DNA of 42,720 nt, from positions 53,786 through 96,505 of the forward strand of contig PMZR01000082.1 in assembly GCA_003170135.1 (NCBI GenBank), in the 5' to 3' direction. This DNA is from Acidobacteriota bacterium (lineage in GTDB: Bacteria; Acidobacteriota; Vicinamibacteria; Vicinamibacterales; Fen-181). Below are positions 1 to 9,166 of this stretch, piece after piece (the first letter of the stretch is position 1; every line of letters starts with the position of its first letter). The notes beneath the pieces were generated by a model that saw only the letters and a program-made list of their open reading frames with translations, made no database searches and had not been told where the DNA came from. A program made the position numbers and the translations under genes.

Positions 1-903
<903 letters not shown>

Positions 904-913
904 CGATCGACAC

Positions 914-1017
914 GGCCCTGGGCCTTTGGCCTTCGGCCTTCGGGCTTGTCTGGCCTTGGGCGCGTTGGTCTGCGGGGCCCCTCGAGCCCCAAGGTCCAAG
1001 GCCCAGGGCCCAAGGCC
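914..1017. repeat. Heptamer palindrome, GGCCTTS type, between tuf and rpsJ
   Basis: The left arm has 7-nt units of the form GGCCTTT/GGCCTTC from about 914 to 945. The right arm, from about 984 to 1017, has the reverse-complement units (CCCCAAG, GTCCAAG, GCCCAAG forms). Each unit can pair with several units of the other arm. The element lies after the tuf stop and before the rpsJ ribosome binding site, so it is transcribed if tuf and rpsJ are co-transcribed. There is no T-run, so it does not look like an intrinsic terminator. Confidence 0.8.
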
Positions 1018-1030
1018 GACAAGGATCAGC

Positions 1031-1366
1031 ATGGCAACAGCGTTTGGCGACAAGATCCGCATCCGGTTGAAGGCGTACGACTACCGCGTGCTCGACCAGT
1101 CGACGACCGAGATCGTGGAGACGGCGCGGCGGACGGGCGCGCGGCTCACCGGCCCGATCCCGCTCCCCACGGAGAAGAACAAGTGGACCGTGCTGCGCTC
1201 GCCGCACGTCGACAAGAAATCGCGCGAGCAGTTCGAGATCCGGACGCACAAGCGCCTCATCGACATCTACGAGCCGACGCCGCAGACCGTGGACGCGCTG
1301 ATGAAGCTCGATCTGCCGGCCGGCGTGGACGTCGAGATCAAGGCCTTCGGCAAGGAACGGAAGTAA
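1031..1366 (+). CDS. rpsJ: 30S ribosomal protein S10
   Basis: S10 is a small-subunit head protein that also works as NusE in antitermination. The product is 111 residues, slightly longer than the usual 100-105, with the conserved [16 protein letters not shown] start and the [21 protein letters not shown] segment. I chose the ATG at 1031, preceded by AAGGAT 4 bases upstream; the open frame runs further upstream through repeat sequence, which is not coding. It is the first gene of the S10 cluster, and heptamer palindromes flank it on both sides. Confidence 0.97.
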   Translation: MATAFGDKIRIRLKAYDYRVLDQSTTEIVETARRTGARLTGPIPLPTEKNKWTVLRSPHVDKKSREQFEIRTHKRLIDIYEPTPQTVDALMKLDLPAGVDVEIKAFGKERK

Positions 1367-1393
1367 ACGCGGCCTCACGGCCGCGTGCCGGCG

Positions 1394-1474
1394 TTGGGCC
1401 TTGGACCTTAGGCCTTAGGGCATGTCCGGCGTCGCGACAAGCCCCAAGGCCCAAGGTCCAAGGCCTGAGGCCTT
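1394..1474. repeat. Heptamer palindrome, GGCCTTR type, between rpsJ and rplC
   Basis: The left arm (1394-1420) reads as TTGGGCC, TTGGACC, TTAGGCC, TTAGGGC. A loop of about 19 nt follows, then the right arm (1441-1474) with GCCCCAA, GGCCCAA, GGTCCAA, GGCCTGA. The arms are near reverse complements with a clear 7-nt step. The motif is the same as in the element before rpsJ, suggesting shared origin or copying between neighbours. Confidence 0.85.
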
Positions 1475-1487
1475 GGTGAGAACACAG

Positions 1488-2210
1488 ATGGTCACTGGAA
1501 TCATCGGCAGGAAAATCGGGATGACGCAGCTGTTCGCCGCCGACGGCACCGTCCAGCCCGTCACCGTCCTCAAGGCCGGGCCGTGCGTGGTCGTGCAGGC
1601 CAAGAGCGCGACGACCGACGGGTACGAGGCCGTGCAGCTGGCGCTGGTCGAAGAGCGCCCGGCGCGCGTCAACAAGGCGCTCGCCGGTCACTACAAGAAG
1701 GCCAACGTGCCGCCGACGCGCGTGCGGCGCGAGGTGAAGTTGCGCCCCAACGCGGCCGCGCAGCCGGAGGCGGGCGGCGACGGGCTCAAGCCCGGCGACC
1801 AGGTGCTGGTCAACGCGATCTTCGCCAAGGGGGAACGCGTGGACGTCATCGGGGTCAGCCGCGGCCACGGCTTCCAGGGCGTCATGAAGCGGCATCACTT
1901 CGCGGGTGGCGCGGCGACGCACGGCTCGATGTTCCATCGGGCCCCGGGATCCATCGGCGCCTCGTCGTATCCGTCGCGCGTCATCAAGGGGATGCGCGCG
2001 GCCGGACGCATGGGCGGCCGGCGCACGACGACGCTGAACCTGTTCGTGGAGAAGGTGGACGGGGACAACAACCTGTTGCTGCTTCGCGGCGCGGTGCCGG
2101 GGGCCGACGGCGGCTACGTGATCATCCGCAAGGCCGTGGCGGCGAAGCCCGAACCCAGGCCGCAGGTCGAGAAGGCGGCGAAGGGCGGCCCCAAGAGCGC
2201 CAAGAGATAG
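1488..2210 (+). CDS. rplC: 50S ribosomal protein L3
   Basis: L3 is a primary 23S rRNA binder that starts large-subunit assembly and reaches towards the peptidyl transferase centre. The 240-residue product starts [16 protein letters not shown] and carries the conserved loop around [20 protein letters not shown] and [19 protein letters not shown]. The central part has a low-complexity stretch ([16 protein letters not shown]) that looks like a lineage insertion, and the C-terminus has a Lys/Pro-rich extension of about 20 residues. The start is the ATG at 1488; no strong Shine-Dalgarno is seen, because the right arm of the upstream palindrome comes close to it. Confidence 0.97.
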   Translation: MVTGIIGRKIGMTQLFAADGTVQPVTVLKAGPCVVVQAKSATTDGYEAVQLALVEERPARVNKALAGHYKKANVPPTRVRREVKLRPNAAAQPEAGGDGLKPGDQVLVNAIFAKGERVDVIGVSRGHGFQGVMKRHHFAGGAATHGSMFHRAPGSIGASSYPSRVIKGMRAAGRMGGRRTTTLNLFVEKVDGDNNLLLLRGAVPGADGGYVIIRKAVAAKPEPRPQVEKAAKGGPKSAKR

Positions 2211-2219
2211 ACGCGCCGG

Positions 2220-2238
2220 GGCGACCCGCCGGGTCGCC
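2220..2238. repeat. Short GC hairpin between rplC and rplD
   Basis: A perfect 8-bp stem GGCGACCC/GGGTCGCC encloses a 3-nt loop. It does not have a 7-nt period, so it belongs to a different class from the heptamer elements. It resembles the GC-rich intergenic palindromes at 12945-12967 and 33952-33973. It has no T-run and ends 12 bases before the rplD ribosome binding site. Confidence 0.6.
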
Positions 2239-2261
2239 TGCGTATGTCGCGAAGGATCGTT

Positions 2262-2897
2262 ATGACCCTAGACGTCGTCAACGACCAGAACGAGAAGGTG
2301 GGCACGGTCGATCTCCAGGACGACCTGCTCGGGCACGCGGCCAAGCTGCACCTCGTGTGGGAGTCGGTCGTGCACGCCAACGCCGCAGAGCGCCGCGGGA
2401 CGCACGCGACCAAGACCCGCGCGATGGTGAGCGGCACCGGCAAGAAGCCGTGGCGGCAGAAGGGCACCGGTCGCGCGCGCGTCGGCGAGGCGCGCAACCC
2501 GCTGTGGCGCAAGGGCGGGACGACGTTCGGTCCGCAGCCCCGCAGCTACGATTACGCCGTGCCGCGCAAGGTCGAGCGCGGCGCGCTCAAGACGGCCCTG
2601 GCGGCGAAAGTGGCCGCGCAGTCCGTCGTCGTCGTGGATCGGCTGGCGGGGGGCGACCACAAGACGAAGGCGGCGGCCGAGATGCTGCGCCGGCTGGGTG
2701 CGGACGGCAAGACGCTGCTGCTCGACGTGGCGCCGGATGCACAGATGATGCTGGCTGTGCGCAACCTGCCCGGCGTGCGGTTCGTGCAGAGCGGGCGCGT
2801 GACGCCGCGCGATCTGATGGACTGCACGCGCGTCATCGCGACGCGGGCCGCCATCGAGCGGCTGCACGACGTGCTGATGGGGCAGACGAAGGAGTAG
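2262..2897 (+). CDS. rplD: 50S ribosomal protein L4
   Basis: L4 binds 23S rRNA and lines the peptide exit tunnel; in E. coli it also represses the S10 operon. The product is 211 residues, with the tunnel-loop signature KTRAMVSGTGKKPWRQKGTG followed by RVGEARNPLWRKGG. I chose the ATG at 2262, six bases after GAAGGA (2251-2256), giving MTLDVVNDQNEKVG; an upstream in-frame ATG at 2244 would start inside the leader. The stop is 8 bases from the rplW start. Confidence 0.97.
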   Translation: MTLDVVNDQNEKVGTVDLQDDLLGHAAKLHLVWESVVHANAAERRGTHATKTRAMVSGTGKKPWRQKGTGRARVGEARNPLWRKGGTTFGPQPRSYDYAVPRKVERGALKTALAAKVAAQSVVVVDRLAGGDHKTKAAAEMLRRLGADGKTLLLDVAPDAQMMLAVRNLPGVRFVQSGRVTPRDLMDCTRVIATRAAIERLHDVLMGQTKE

Positions 2898-2905
2898 GGC
2901 GGGAC

Positions 2906-3196
2906 ATGAACCTCACAGACGTCATCCGGCGGCCGCTCATCACCGAGAAGACCTCGATCCTGCGTGAAGACGGCCGCACGATCGTGTTCGAGGTGGCGTC
3001 CGGCGCGAACAAGGTGGAGATCAAGCAGGCGATCGAAAAGTTGCTCGGCACCAAGGTCGCCGGCATCCGGACGACGATCTCCCACGGCAAGATCAAGCGC
3101 CAGGGCCGCTTCGCCGGCCAGCGGTCGGACTGGAAGAAGGCGTACGTCCGGTTGCGGGACGGCGAGAAGATGCCGGAGTTCCTCGAAGGCGCATAG
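2906..3196 (+). CDS. rplW: 50S ribosomal protein L23
   Basis: L23 sits at the tunnel exit and is the docking site for trigger factor and SRP. The 96-residue product has the family start NLTDVIRRPLITEKTSIL and the conserved EIKQAIEKLLGTKVAGIRT. A clear GGAG lies just upstream, within the end of rplD, and the two genes are 8 bases apart, so they are surely co-transcribed. A long shadow frame runs into it from upstream but the N-terminus is unambiguous. Confidence 0.97.
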   Translation: MNLTDVIRRPLITEKTSILREDGRTIVFEVASGANKVEIKQAIEKLLGTKVAGIRTTISHGKIKRQGRFAGQRSDWKKAYVRLRDGEKMPEFLEGA

Positions 3197-3200
3197 GAAA

Positions 3201-3270
3201 GTCAATGGTCAATGGTCGATAGTCAATCGTTGAGCGCAACGATGAACTGTCAACTATCGACTATCGACTG
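3201..3270. repeat. Heptamer palindrome, GTCAATG/GTCGATA type, rplW-rplB
   Basis: Left arm units are GTCAATG, GTCAATG, GTCGATA, GTCAATC. The loop is only about five bases (AGCGC). The right arm has GATGAAC, TGTCAAC, TATCGAC, TATCGAC. The hairpin fills nearly the whole 86-bp gap between rplW and rplB. Confidence 0.85.
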
Positions 3271-3282
3271 AGGATCGAAGAT

Positions 3283-4107
3283 ATGCCCATTCGCAAATAC
3301 AAGCCGACGTCGGCCGGCCGGCGGTTCCAGACGGTGCAGACCTTCGAGCACGTCACCGAGAGCGAGCCGTACAAGCCGCTGACCGAGCCGTTGCACAAGT
3401 CGGGCGGCCGCAACAACTGCGGCGAGATCACCATCTGGTGGCGTGGCGGCGGGCACAAGCGGACCTACCGCATCATCGACTTCAAGCGCGACAAGCAGAA
3501 CATTCCGGGAAAGGTCGCCACGATCGAGTACGACCCGAACCGATCGGCCTGGATCGCGCTGGTGCACTACGCCGACGGCGAGAAACGCTACATCCTTCAA
3601 CCGCTCGGGCTGAAGGTGGGGGACACGGTCGTGGCGGGGGAGGCCGTGGACATCCTGCCGGGGAACGCGCTGCCGCTCAAGAACATCCCGCTCGGCACGA
3701 TGGTGCACAACGTCGAGATGCGCCCGGGCAAGGGCGGGCAGATCGCGCGCAGCGCGGGCTCGTCGGTGCAGGTGGTGGCCAAGGAAGGCGACTACGCCTC
3801 GGTCAAGATGCCGTCGGGCGAGATCCGCCTCATCCGGCAGGTGTGCCTGGCGACGGTGGGCCAGGTCGGGAACCTCGACCACGAGAACGTGTCGTTCGGC
3901 AAGGCGGGCCGCAGCCGCTGGCTGGGCAAGCGCCCGCACGTGCGCGGCGTCGCGATGAACCCGGTCGATCATCCGCTCGGTGGTGGTGAAGGCAAGACCT
4001 CGGGCGGCCGTCACCCCGTCACGCCCTGGGGCATGCCGACCAAGGGCTACAAGACGCGCAACCGCAAGGCCACCGACGCGTTCATCGTGCAGCGACGGAA
4101 GAAGTAG
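3283..4107 (+). CDS. rplB: 50S ribosomal protein L2
   Basis: L2 is needed for subunit association and the peptidyl transferase centre. The 274-residue length is standard. The start [14 protein letters not shown], the core [18 protein letters not shown] and the C-terminal [18 protein letters not shown], with the conserved His near the catalytic centre, are all present. The ATG at 3283 follows GAGGATCGAAG. The stop is 10 bases before rpsS. Confidence 0.98.
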   Translation: MPIRKYKPTSAGRRFQTVQTFEHVTESEPYKPLTEPLHKSGGRNNCGEITIWWRGGGHKRTYRIIDFKRDKQNIPGKVATIEYDPNRSAWIALVHYADGEKRYILQPLGLKVGDTVVAGEAVDILPGNALPLKNIPLGTMVHNVEMRPGKGGQIARSAGSSVQVVAKEGDYASVKMPSGEIRLIRQVCLATVGQVGNLDHENVSFGKAGRSRWLGKRPHVRGVAMNPVDHPLGGGEGKTSGGRHPVTPWGMPTKGYKTRNRKATDAFIVQRRKK

Positions 4108-4117
4108 GCGTGCAACC

Positions 4118-4459
4118 ATGAGCAGATCAACCAAGAAGGGCCCGTTCGTCGACACGCCGTTGCTCGAGAAGATCGAGGCGATGAACCGGGGCGGCGAGAA
4201 GAAGGTCGTGCGCACGTGGTCGCGGCGCTCGACGGTGGTGCCCGAGATGCTTGGCCACACGCTGGCCGTGCACAACGGGAAGAAATTCATCCCGGTGTAC
4301 ATCACCGAGAACATGGTCGGCCACAAGCTCGGCGAGTTCTCCCTGACGCGTACGTTCAAGGGACACACGACCAAGAGCGAGAAGGCGGCGACCGTTGCGC
4401 CCGCCGGCGCGCCCGCGCCGGCCGCGGCCGCCGCGGCCGCTCCCAAGGCGGGGAGTTAG
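4118..4459 (+). CDS. rpsS: 30S ribosomal protein S19 with Ala/Pro tail
   Basis: S19 forms a complex with S13 in the 30S head and touches the A-site tRNA. The product is 113 residues, against about 92 in most bacteria. The core from [18 protein letters not shown] to [12 protein letters not shown] is normal. The extra 20 or so C-terminal residues are almost only Ala, Pro and Gly ([12 protein letters not shown]), a disordered tail. The gene ends 2 bases before rplV. Confidence 0.97.
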   Translation: MSRSTKKGPFVDTPLLEKIEAMNRGGEKKVVRTWSRRSTVVPEMLGHTLAVHNGKKFIPVYITENMVGHKLGEFSLTRTFKGHTTKSEKAATVAPAGAPAPAAAAAAAPKAGS

Positions 4460-4461
4460 TC

Positions 4462-5031
4462 ATGATCGAGGCGCGTGCATCCGCCCGGTACGTCCGCACG
4501 TCGGCGCAGAAGGCCGGCTTGGTGCTGGACCAGATCCGGGGACGGGACGTCAATCAGGCGCTCGGCGCGTTGCGCTACTCGCGCAAGTCGGTCGCGCGCG
4601 ATATCGAGAAGGTGCTGCGATCGGCCATCGCGAACGCCCAGCAGCAGGACGGGTTCGGCGGCGACGTCGACCGGTTGTACGTGCTGGCCGCGTTCGCGGA
4701 CCAGGGGCCCTCGCAGAAGCGCGTTCGCCCGGCACCGATGGGACGCGCCTTCCGCGTGGTCAAGCGGACCGCGCACCTGACGGTGCGCGTGGCCGAGCAC
4801 GCGCTGGCGATCGCGGCCACGCCCGAGCGGCCCAGGCGGGTGCCGGCGAAGGCCGCGGCCGGGGGGACCGACGCGCCGGCGGCGGGCGCCGAGCGGCCCG
4901 AACGGAAGCCGCGGCCGAAGGCACGGCCCGCGGGGAAGGCCGGGTACTCGCACGTGAAGGCGTCGGCCGGGTCGGGCCGGTCGTCGGCGAAGGCGCAGCG
5001 CGCGGCCGCCAAGACGAAGAAGGGGCAGTGA
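4462..5031 (+). CDS. rplV: 50S ribosomal protein L22 with long basic tail
   Basis: L22 lines the exit tunnel through its beta-hairpin. Residues 1-110 match the family (EARASARYVRTSAQKAGLV, and the hairpin KRVRPAPMGRAFRVVKRTAH). The product is 189 residues, about 75 more than usual. The extension is low-complexity, rich in Ala, Pro, Arg and Lys, and ends in AKTKKGQ, so it probably contacts rRNA or is disordered outside the ribosome. The start is the ATG 2 bases after the rpsS stop, with GGGGAG upstream. Confidence 0.96.
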   Translation: MIEARASARYVRTSAQKAGLVLDQIRGRDVNQALGALRYSRKSVARDIEKVLRSAIANAQQQDGFGGDVDRLYVLAAFADQGPSQKRVRPAPMGRAFRVVKRTAHLTVRVAEHALAIAATPERPRRVPAKAAAGGTDAPAAGAERPERKPRPKARPAGKAGYSHVKASAGSGRSSAKAQRAAAKTKKGQ

Positions 5032-5051
5032 CGGAGGGGTGCCGGGTGCCC

Positions 5052-5097
5052 GCACGGAGCACGGGCACATGGCACGTAGCACGTAGCACATAGCACT
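5052..5097. repeat. Direct heptamer array, GCACGTA type, rplV-rpsC
   Basis: Tandem units GCACGGA, GCACGGG, GCACGTA, GCACGTA, GCACATA run in one direction. A short upstream stretch (GTGCCGGGTGCCCG) can pair with the first units, but a full opposite arm is missing. It looks like a one-armed or half-lost form of the heptamer palindromes. Confidence 0.65.
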
Positions 5098-5113
5098 ACT
5101 GACAGGAGTCACC

Positions 5114-5809
5114 GTGGGTCAGAAGGTCCACCCGTACGGATTCCGGCTCGGCTTCAACAAGACGTGGCGGTCACGGTGGTACGCGGACCGCGACTACGCG
5201 AAGTTGCTGCACGAGGATCTGAAGCTGCGCGACACGCTGAAGCGGCGGTTCGCCCACGCCGGCGTGTCGAAGATCGAGATCGAACGCGCGGCCAACAAGC
5301 TGAAGATCGACATCTACACCTCGCGCCCCGGCATCATCATCGGGCGCAAGGGTGCGGAAGTCGACAAGCTGAAGACCGAGATCCAGAAGCGCACGAACCG
5401 CGAAGTCTTCATCAACATCCAGGAGATCCAGAAGCCCGAGCTCGACGCGCAGCTCATCGCCGAGTCGGTGGGGATGCAGCTCGAGAAGCGCGTGGCGTTC
5501 CGCCGCGCGATGCGCAAGGCCGTCGAGTCGGCGCTGCGCTTCGGTGCGCGCGGCATCAAGGTGCGTGTGTCGGGCCGGCTGAACGGCGCCGAGATCGCGC
5601 GCTCCGAGTGGTATCTCAACGGCCAGCTGCCGCTGCAGACCCTGCGCGCCGACATCGACTACGGGTTTGCCGAGGCGCACACGACCTACGGCCAGATCGG
5701 CGTCAAGACGTGGCTCTACAAGGGCGAACGGCTGACGCCGCGGACCGGGCGCGAAGAAGACTACCGGATGCCGCGCCGCGAACGGGGCGGCCGGGAAGCC
5801 AGGGGATAG
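5114..5809 (+). CDS. rpsC: 30S ribosomal protein S3
   Basis: S3 is part of the mRNA entry channel and its helicase activity. The product has 231 residues. It starts [24 protein letters not shown] and has a KH domain with [10 protein letters not shown], then the C-terminal domain with [14 protein letters not shown] and [16 protein letters not shown]. The start is GTG at 5114, supported by ACAGGAG six bases upstream. Confidence 0.97.
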   Translation: MGQKVHPYGFRLGFNKTWRSRWYADRDYAKLLHEDLKLRDTLKRRFAHAGVSKIEIERAANKLKIDIYTSRPGIIIGRKGAEVDKLKTEIQKRTNREVFINIQEIQKPELDAQLIAESVGMQLEKRVAFRRAMRKAVESALRFGARGIKVRVSGRLNGAEIARSEWYLNGQLPLQTLRADIDYGFAEAHTTYGQIGVKTWLYKGERLTPRTGREEDYRMPRRERGGREARG

Positions 5810-5817
5810 TGGTCTCG

Positions 5818-5894
5818 TAGACGGTAGTCGGGAGACGGCAGCCGGCCTGTCAGTCGGGCACCGGGCCTGCGGACTGCGGACTACGGACTGCGGA
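5818..5894. repeat. Imperfect heptamer element, TAGTCGG/ACTGCGG type, rpsC-rplP
   Basis: Left units are TAGACGG, TAGTCGG, GAGACGG, CAGCCGG; right units are ACTGCGG, ACTACGG, ACTGCGG. The 7-nt step is plain on both sides. Complementarity is weaker than in the other elements, with AGTC pairing to GACT out of full register. Confidence 0.65.
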
Positions 5895-5913
5895 AGAAGC
5901 ATTAGGTACGAAC

Positions 5914-6339
5914 ATGTTGATGCCGAAGAAGGTCAAGTACCGGAAGCAGCAGCGCGGCCGCATGGCCGGCAAGGCCTGGCGCGGGTCGGACGTCTCGTTC
6001 GGGGACTACGGCCTGAAGGCGCTCGAGCCGTGCTGGATGACGGCGCGGCAGATCGAGGCGGCCCGCGTCGCGATGACCCGGTTCATCAAGCGTGGCGGCA
6101 AGATCTGGGTGCGCGTCTTTCCGGACAAGCCCGTGACGAAGAAGCCCCAGGAAACGCGCATGGGCAAGGGCAAGGGCGCGCCCGAGGAATGGGTGTCGGT
6201 CGTGCGCCCGGGCAAGGTGCTGTTCGAGATGGAAGGCGTCACCGAGGTGGAGGCGCGCGCCGCGATGCGCCTGGCCGCCGCCAAGCTTTCGATCCGCACC
6301 AAGTTCGCGACCCGCTTCGCCGAGGAGAAAGTCGTATGA
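5914..6339 (+). CDS. rplP: 50S ribosomal protein L16
   Basis: L16 organises the A-site tRNA elbow region and matures late in 50S assembly. The 141-residue product begins [17 protein letters not shown] and contains [35 protein letters not shown], split here only by the conserved Gly-Lys turns. The ATG at 5914 is used, with a second in-frame ATG 6 bases later. Its stop overlaps the rpmC start (ATGA), so the two are translationally coupled. Confidence 0.97.
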   Translation: MLMPKKVKYRKQQRGRMAGKAWRGSDVSFGDYGLKALEPCWMTARQIEAARVAMTRFIKRGGKIWVRVFPDKPVTKKPQETRMGKGKGAPEEWVSVVRPGKVLFEMEGVTEVEARAAMRLAAAKLSIRTKFATRFAEEKVV

Positions 6340-6599
6340 CGACGACCAAGGCACGCGACCTGCGGGAGCTGAGCGCGGACGATCTGCGGCGCAAGGAAGC
6401 GGACCTGACCGATCAGATCTTCCGGTTGCGGATTCAGAAGGCCATGGGGCACCTGGACGTGCCGCTCAAGGTGCGGACCACGCGGCGCGAGCTCGCGCGC
6501 GTGAAAACGGTGCTCGCCCAGAAGACGCGACACCAGGCGGGTTCGGGCGCAGCCGGCGCCCCGTCGCCCTCGTCCCGGCCGGCCGAAAGCGAGAACTGA
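6336..6599 (+). CDS. rpmC: 50S ribosomal protein L29
   Basis: L29 lies next to L23 at the tunnel exit. The product is 87 residues, longer than the usual 60-70, with the core [31 protein letters not shown] and the second helix [15 protein letters not shown]. The last 20 residues are Ala/Ser/Pro rich and probably disordered. The start overlaps the rplP stop by 4 bases. Identification rests on the two-helix pattern and gene order. Confidence 0.95.
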   Translation: MTTTKARDLRELSADDLRRKEADLTDQIFRLRIQKAMGHLDVPLKVRTTRRELARVKTVLAQKTRHQAGSGAAGAPSPSSRPAESEN

Positions 6600-6605
6600 A
6601 CGGGT

Positions 6606-6917
6606 ATGGCTGTCAAATCAACCGTGCGGGGCGTCGTCACCAGCGACAAGATGAATCTGACGGTGGTCGTGGCCGTCGAGCACCAGGTGCGCCACCCCCT
6701 CTACGGCAAGATCCAGCGCCGGACGTCGAAGTTCATGGCGCACAACGAGGGCAACGCGGCGCGCGTGGGCGACCTCGTGGAGATCGTCGAGAGCCGCCCG
6801 CTCAGCCGGCGCAAGCGGTGGGTCGTGACGCGCGTCGTGCAGCGCGCCGCCCAGACGGCGGCGGCCGCCGCGGCCGAGGCGGCCGCGCTCGAGGTGCCGG
6901 GGATCGACCGCGGCTAG
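6606..6917 (+). CDS. rpsQ: 30S ribosomal protein S17
   Basis: S17 is a primary 16S rRNA binder with an OB fold. The product has 103 residues. The core matches the family: [38 protein letters not shown] and [23 protein letters not shown]-terminal tail of about 20 residues, mostly Ala and Glu, is an extension. It lies 6 bases after rpmC. Confidence 0.97.
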   Translation: MAVKSTVRGVVTSDKMNLTVVVAVEHQVRHPLYGKIQRRTSKFMAHNEGNAARVGDLVEIVESRPLSRRKRWVVTRVVQRAAQTAAAAAAEAAALEVPGIDRG

Positions 6918-6976
6918 TCGACAGGTCACAGTTCACCGTCGCGCGACGGATGACTGTCAACGGTCAACTGTGGACC
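6918..6976. repeat. Heptamer palindrome, GTCGACA type, rpsQ-rplN
   Basis: Left units are GTCGACA, GGTCACA, GTTCACC, then a tight GTCG/CGAC turn. Right units are TGACTGT, CAACGGT, CAACTGT, GGACC. The element begins directly at the rpsQ stop and ends about 28 bases before rplN. Confidence 0.8.
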
Positions 6977-7004
6977 GGAGCGAAGCTTTGTTGCGAGGAA
7001 CGCC

Positions 7005-7373
7005 ATGATTCAGATGCGCTCGATTCTGGACGTCGCCGACAACTCGGGGGCGCGCAAGATCTCGGTCATCAACCCGATCGGCGGGTCCACGGGCCGCTAC
7101 GCGCGCCTGGGCGACATCATCACCGCGTCGGTCAAGGAAGCGACGCCGGATTCGAACGTCAAGAAGGGGCAGGTCGTCAAGGCGGTGGTCGTGCGCACGC
7201 GCAAGGAGCAGCGCCGCAAGGACGGCAGCTACATCCGGTTCGACCGCAACGCGGCCGTGCTCATCAACGATCAGAACGAGCCGATCGGGACGCGCGTGTT
7301 CGGCCCGGTCGCCCGCGAACTGCGCGAACGCAAGTTCATGAAGATCATCTCGCTCGCGCCCGAAGTGCTCTAG
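7005..7373 (+). CDS. rplN: 50S ribosomal protein L14
   Basis: L14 lies at the subunit interface, forms bridges B5 and B8, and binds the silencing factor RsfS. The 122-residue length is standard. The sequence [40 protein letters not shown] and [28 protein letters not shown] is fully conserved. The start at 7005 follows GCGAGGAACGCC. Heptamer palindromes bound it on both sides. Confidence 0.98.
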   Translation: MIQMRSILDVADNSGARKISVINPIGGSTGRYARLGDIITASVKEATPDSNVKKGQVVKAVVVRTRKEQRRKDGSYIRFDRNAAVLINDQNEPIGTRVFGPVARELRERKFMKIISLAPEVL

Positions 7374-7376
7374 TCA

Positions 7377-7440
7377 GTCGACAGTTGACCGTTGACAGTT
7401 CACCGTTGCGACGGTCGACTGTGAACGGTCAACGGTGAAC
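7377..7440. repeat. Heptamer palindrome, GTTGACM type, rplN-rplX
   Basis: The left arm reads GTCGACA, GTTGACC, GTTGACA, GTTCACC, GTTG and the right arm GGTCGAC, TGTGAAC, GGTCAAC, GGTGAAC, joined by a four-base turn. This is one of the cleanest members. Because all units are variants of one motif, the arms can pair in several registers. It fills almost all of the 77-bp gap. Confidence 0.88.
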
Positions 7441-7450
7441 GGGAAACCAT

Positions 7451-7783
7451 ATGGCAGAACTGCAAACCCCCATCCGCCGCAACGACAACGTGGTCGTGAC
7501 GGCGGGCAAGGACCGAGGCAAGCGCGGCCGCGTGTTGAAGGTGCTGCGCGAGAAGAACCGGCTCGTGATCGAAGGCGTGAACTTCATCAACCGCCACACG
7601 AAGCCGAACCCGCAGAAGAACATCAAGGGCGGCGTGATGAAGCGCGAGGCCCCGCTGCATGCCAGTAACGTGCAGCTCGTGTGCCCGGAGTGCGGTGCCC
7701 AGACGCGCATCGGGCACAAGCTGCTGGGCGACGGACGCAAGGTGCGGTTCTGCCGCAAGTGCCAGGGAGTGGTGGACAAATGA
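7451..7783 (+). CDS. rplX: 50S ribosomal protein L24 with zinc ribbon
   Basis: L24 is an assembly initiator with a KOW motif. The product is 110 residues: [23 protein letters not shown] near the N-terminus is the KOW region, and [17 protein letters not shown] follows. Near the C-terminus Cys78, Cys81, Cys101 and Cys104 form a CxxC...CxxC pair typical of Zn-binding L24. The stop overlaps the rplE start (ATGA). Confidence 0.97.
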   Translation: MAELQTPIRRNDNVVVTAGKDRGKRGRVLKVLREKNRLVIEGVNFINRHTKPNPQKNIKGGVMKREAPLHASNVQLVCPECGAQTRIGHKLLGDGRKVRFCRKCQGVVDK

Positions 7784-8322
7784 GCCGGATCAAGGATCGG
7801 TATCTGAACGAAGCGGTCCCGGCTCTGCGCAAGGAGTTCGGCTACACGAACATCATGGCCGTCCCCAAGGTCGAGAAGGTCGTGGTGAACATGGGGCTGG
7901 GCGAGGCGACGCAGAACGTCAAGATCATCGACACGGCGCACGACGAGCTCGCCCGCGTGACCGGGCAGCGGCCGGTGACGACCCGTTCGAAGAAGTCGAT
8001 CGCCGCCTTCAAGGTCCGCCAGGGGATGCCCATCGGATCGATGGTCACGCTGCGCGGCGCGCGCATGTGGGACTTCCTCGATCGGCTGATGAACATCGCG
8101 CTGCCGCGCGTGCGCGACTTCAAAGGGGTGTCGCCCAAGGGGTTCGACGGCCGGGGCAACTACACGCTCGGCCTGCGGGATCAGCTGCTGTTCCCCGAGA
8201 TCGACTACCTGAAGGTGGACAAGGCGCGCGGCATGAACGTGTCGGTCGTCACGACGGCGCGCAGCGACCAGGAAGCGCGCCGCCTGCTGCAGTTGATTGG
8301 GATGCCCTTCCGGGCGAGCTGA
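7780..8322 (+). CDS. rplE: 50S ribosomal protein L5
   Basis: L5 binds 5S rRNA and contacts P-site tRNA. The 180-residue product has the normal length and motifs: [47 protein letters not shown] and [21 protein letters not shown]. The ATG overlaps the rplX stop by 4 bases, showing translational coupling. Confidence 0.98.
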   Translation: MSRIKDRYLNEAVPALRKEFGYTNIMAVPKVEKVVVNMGLGEATQNVKIIDTAHDELARVTGQRPVTTRSKKSIAAFKVRQGMPIGSMVTLRGARMWDFLDRLMNIALPRVRDFKGVSPKGFDGRGNYTLGLRDQLLFPEIDYLKVDKARGMNVSVVTTARSDQEARRLLQLIGMPFRAS

Positions 8323-8327
8323 AGACT

Positions 8328-8513
8328 ATGGCCACTACCGCGAAGATCGTTCGGGACAACGGACCGCTCAAGTATGCGATCCGGCATCGCAATCGCTGCA
8401 AGCTGTGCGGGCGGCCGCGCGGGTATATCCGGAAGTTCGCTCTCTGCCGCCTCTGCTTCCGCCAGCTGGCGTTGCAGGGCGACATCACGGGCGTCACCAA
8501 GAGCAGTTGGTAG
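8328..8513 (+). CDS. rpsN: 30S ribosomal protein S14, type Z (zinc-binding)
   Basis: S14 is a head protein near the A site. At 61 residues this is the short type Z form. It has two CxxC pairs (Cys24, Cys27, Cys40, Cys43) that bind one zinc, and ends in [15 protein letters not shown], close to the usual GxIPGVxKASW. It starts 5 bases after rplE. It is the only rpsN form in this cluster; a zinc-free paralogue elsewhere cannot be excluded. Confidence 0.98.
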   Translation: MATTAKIVRDNGPLKYAIRHRNRCKLCGRPRGYIRKFALCRLCFRQLALQGDITGVTKSSW

Positions 8514-8525
8514 GCCGCGTGAGCG

Positions 8526-8544
8526 CCGGTGGTGGCACCACCGG
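8526..8544. repeat. Hairpin in the rpsN-rpsH spacer
   Basis: A perfect 8-bp stem CCGGTGGT/ACCACCGG has a GGC loop. The 131-bp spacer also contains GC-rich palindromic bits around 8565-8610, but no 7-nt period and no T-run. It may pause or process the transcript; nothing more can be seen. Confidence 0.5.
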
Positions 8545-8644
8545 GCTGTAGGCACCCCGCGCCTTGCGGCGCCGGGGATGCGCCCCAGTCCGGCGGGCGC
8601 CCCGCACGGGACCTCACGCGCTCAGGAACGACAAGGTTCGAGCT

Positions 8645-9055
8645 ATGACTGATCCGATCGCTGACATGCTCACGCGCGTCCGTAATGCAGTGTCTGCGCG
8701 GCACGCGCGCGTGGACGTGCCCATGTCCAAGGTGAAGATCGAAATCGCGCGCATTCTCCAGGACGAGGGCTACATCCACGGCTACAAGGTGGTGGACGAG
8801 CGCACGCCCGGCGACCGCGGCACGCGCCAGGTGCTCCGCATCGCGCTCAAGTACGGGCCGCGCGGCGAGACCGTGATCTCCGGCATCGAGCGCATCAGCC
8901 GCCCGGGCCGTCGCGTCTATTTCGGCCGCCACGAGGTCCCGCCGGTCCTCGCCGGCCTGGGCATGAGCATCCTGACGACCTCGCGCGGCGTGATGACGGG
9001 CCGCGAGGCCGTCAAGGCCGGCGTGGGCGGCGAGGTGCTGTGCAACGTGTGGTAG
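8645..9055 (+). CDS. rpsH: 30S ribosomal protein S8
   Basis: S8 is a central 16S rRNA binder and, in E. coli, the repressor of the spc operon. The 136-residue product shows TDPIADMLTRVRNA, VPMSKVKIEIARILQDEGYI, GISRPGRRVY-like SRPGRRVYFG and the C-terminal ILTTSRGVMTGREA followed by GEVLCNVW. The ATG at 8645 is preceded by AAGGTTCGAGCT. No S8-binding mimic could be recognised by eye in the operon. Confidence 0.98.
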   Translation: MTDPIADMLTRVRNAVSARHARVDVPMSKVKIEIARILQDEGYIHGYKVVDERTPGDRGTRQVLRIALKYGPRGETVISGIERISRPGRRVYFGRHEVPPVLAGLGMSILTTSRGVMTGREAVKAGVGGEVLCNVW

Positions 9056-9056
9056 G

Positions 9057-9149
9057 GTCGACCGTCGACAGTTGACAGCCAACCGTTGCGCCGGCACGGC
9101 CCGGCGATGCCGGTCTCAACGGTCAACTGTGAACGGTCAACTGTCAACT
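9057..9149. repeat. Heptamer palindrome with nested loop hairpin, rpsH-rplF
   Basis: Left arm: GTCGACC, GTCGACA, GTTGACA, GCCAACC, GTTG. Right arm: CAAC, GGTCAAC, TGTGAAC, GGTCAAC, TGTCAAC. The roughly 28-nt loop holds its own GC hairpin (CCGGCA ... TGCCGG, about 9091-9113). This is the longest loop in the ribosomal part and shows that the loop can carry extra sequence. Confidence 0.85.
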
Positions 9150-9166
9150 AAAGCAGAGAGTCAACC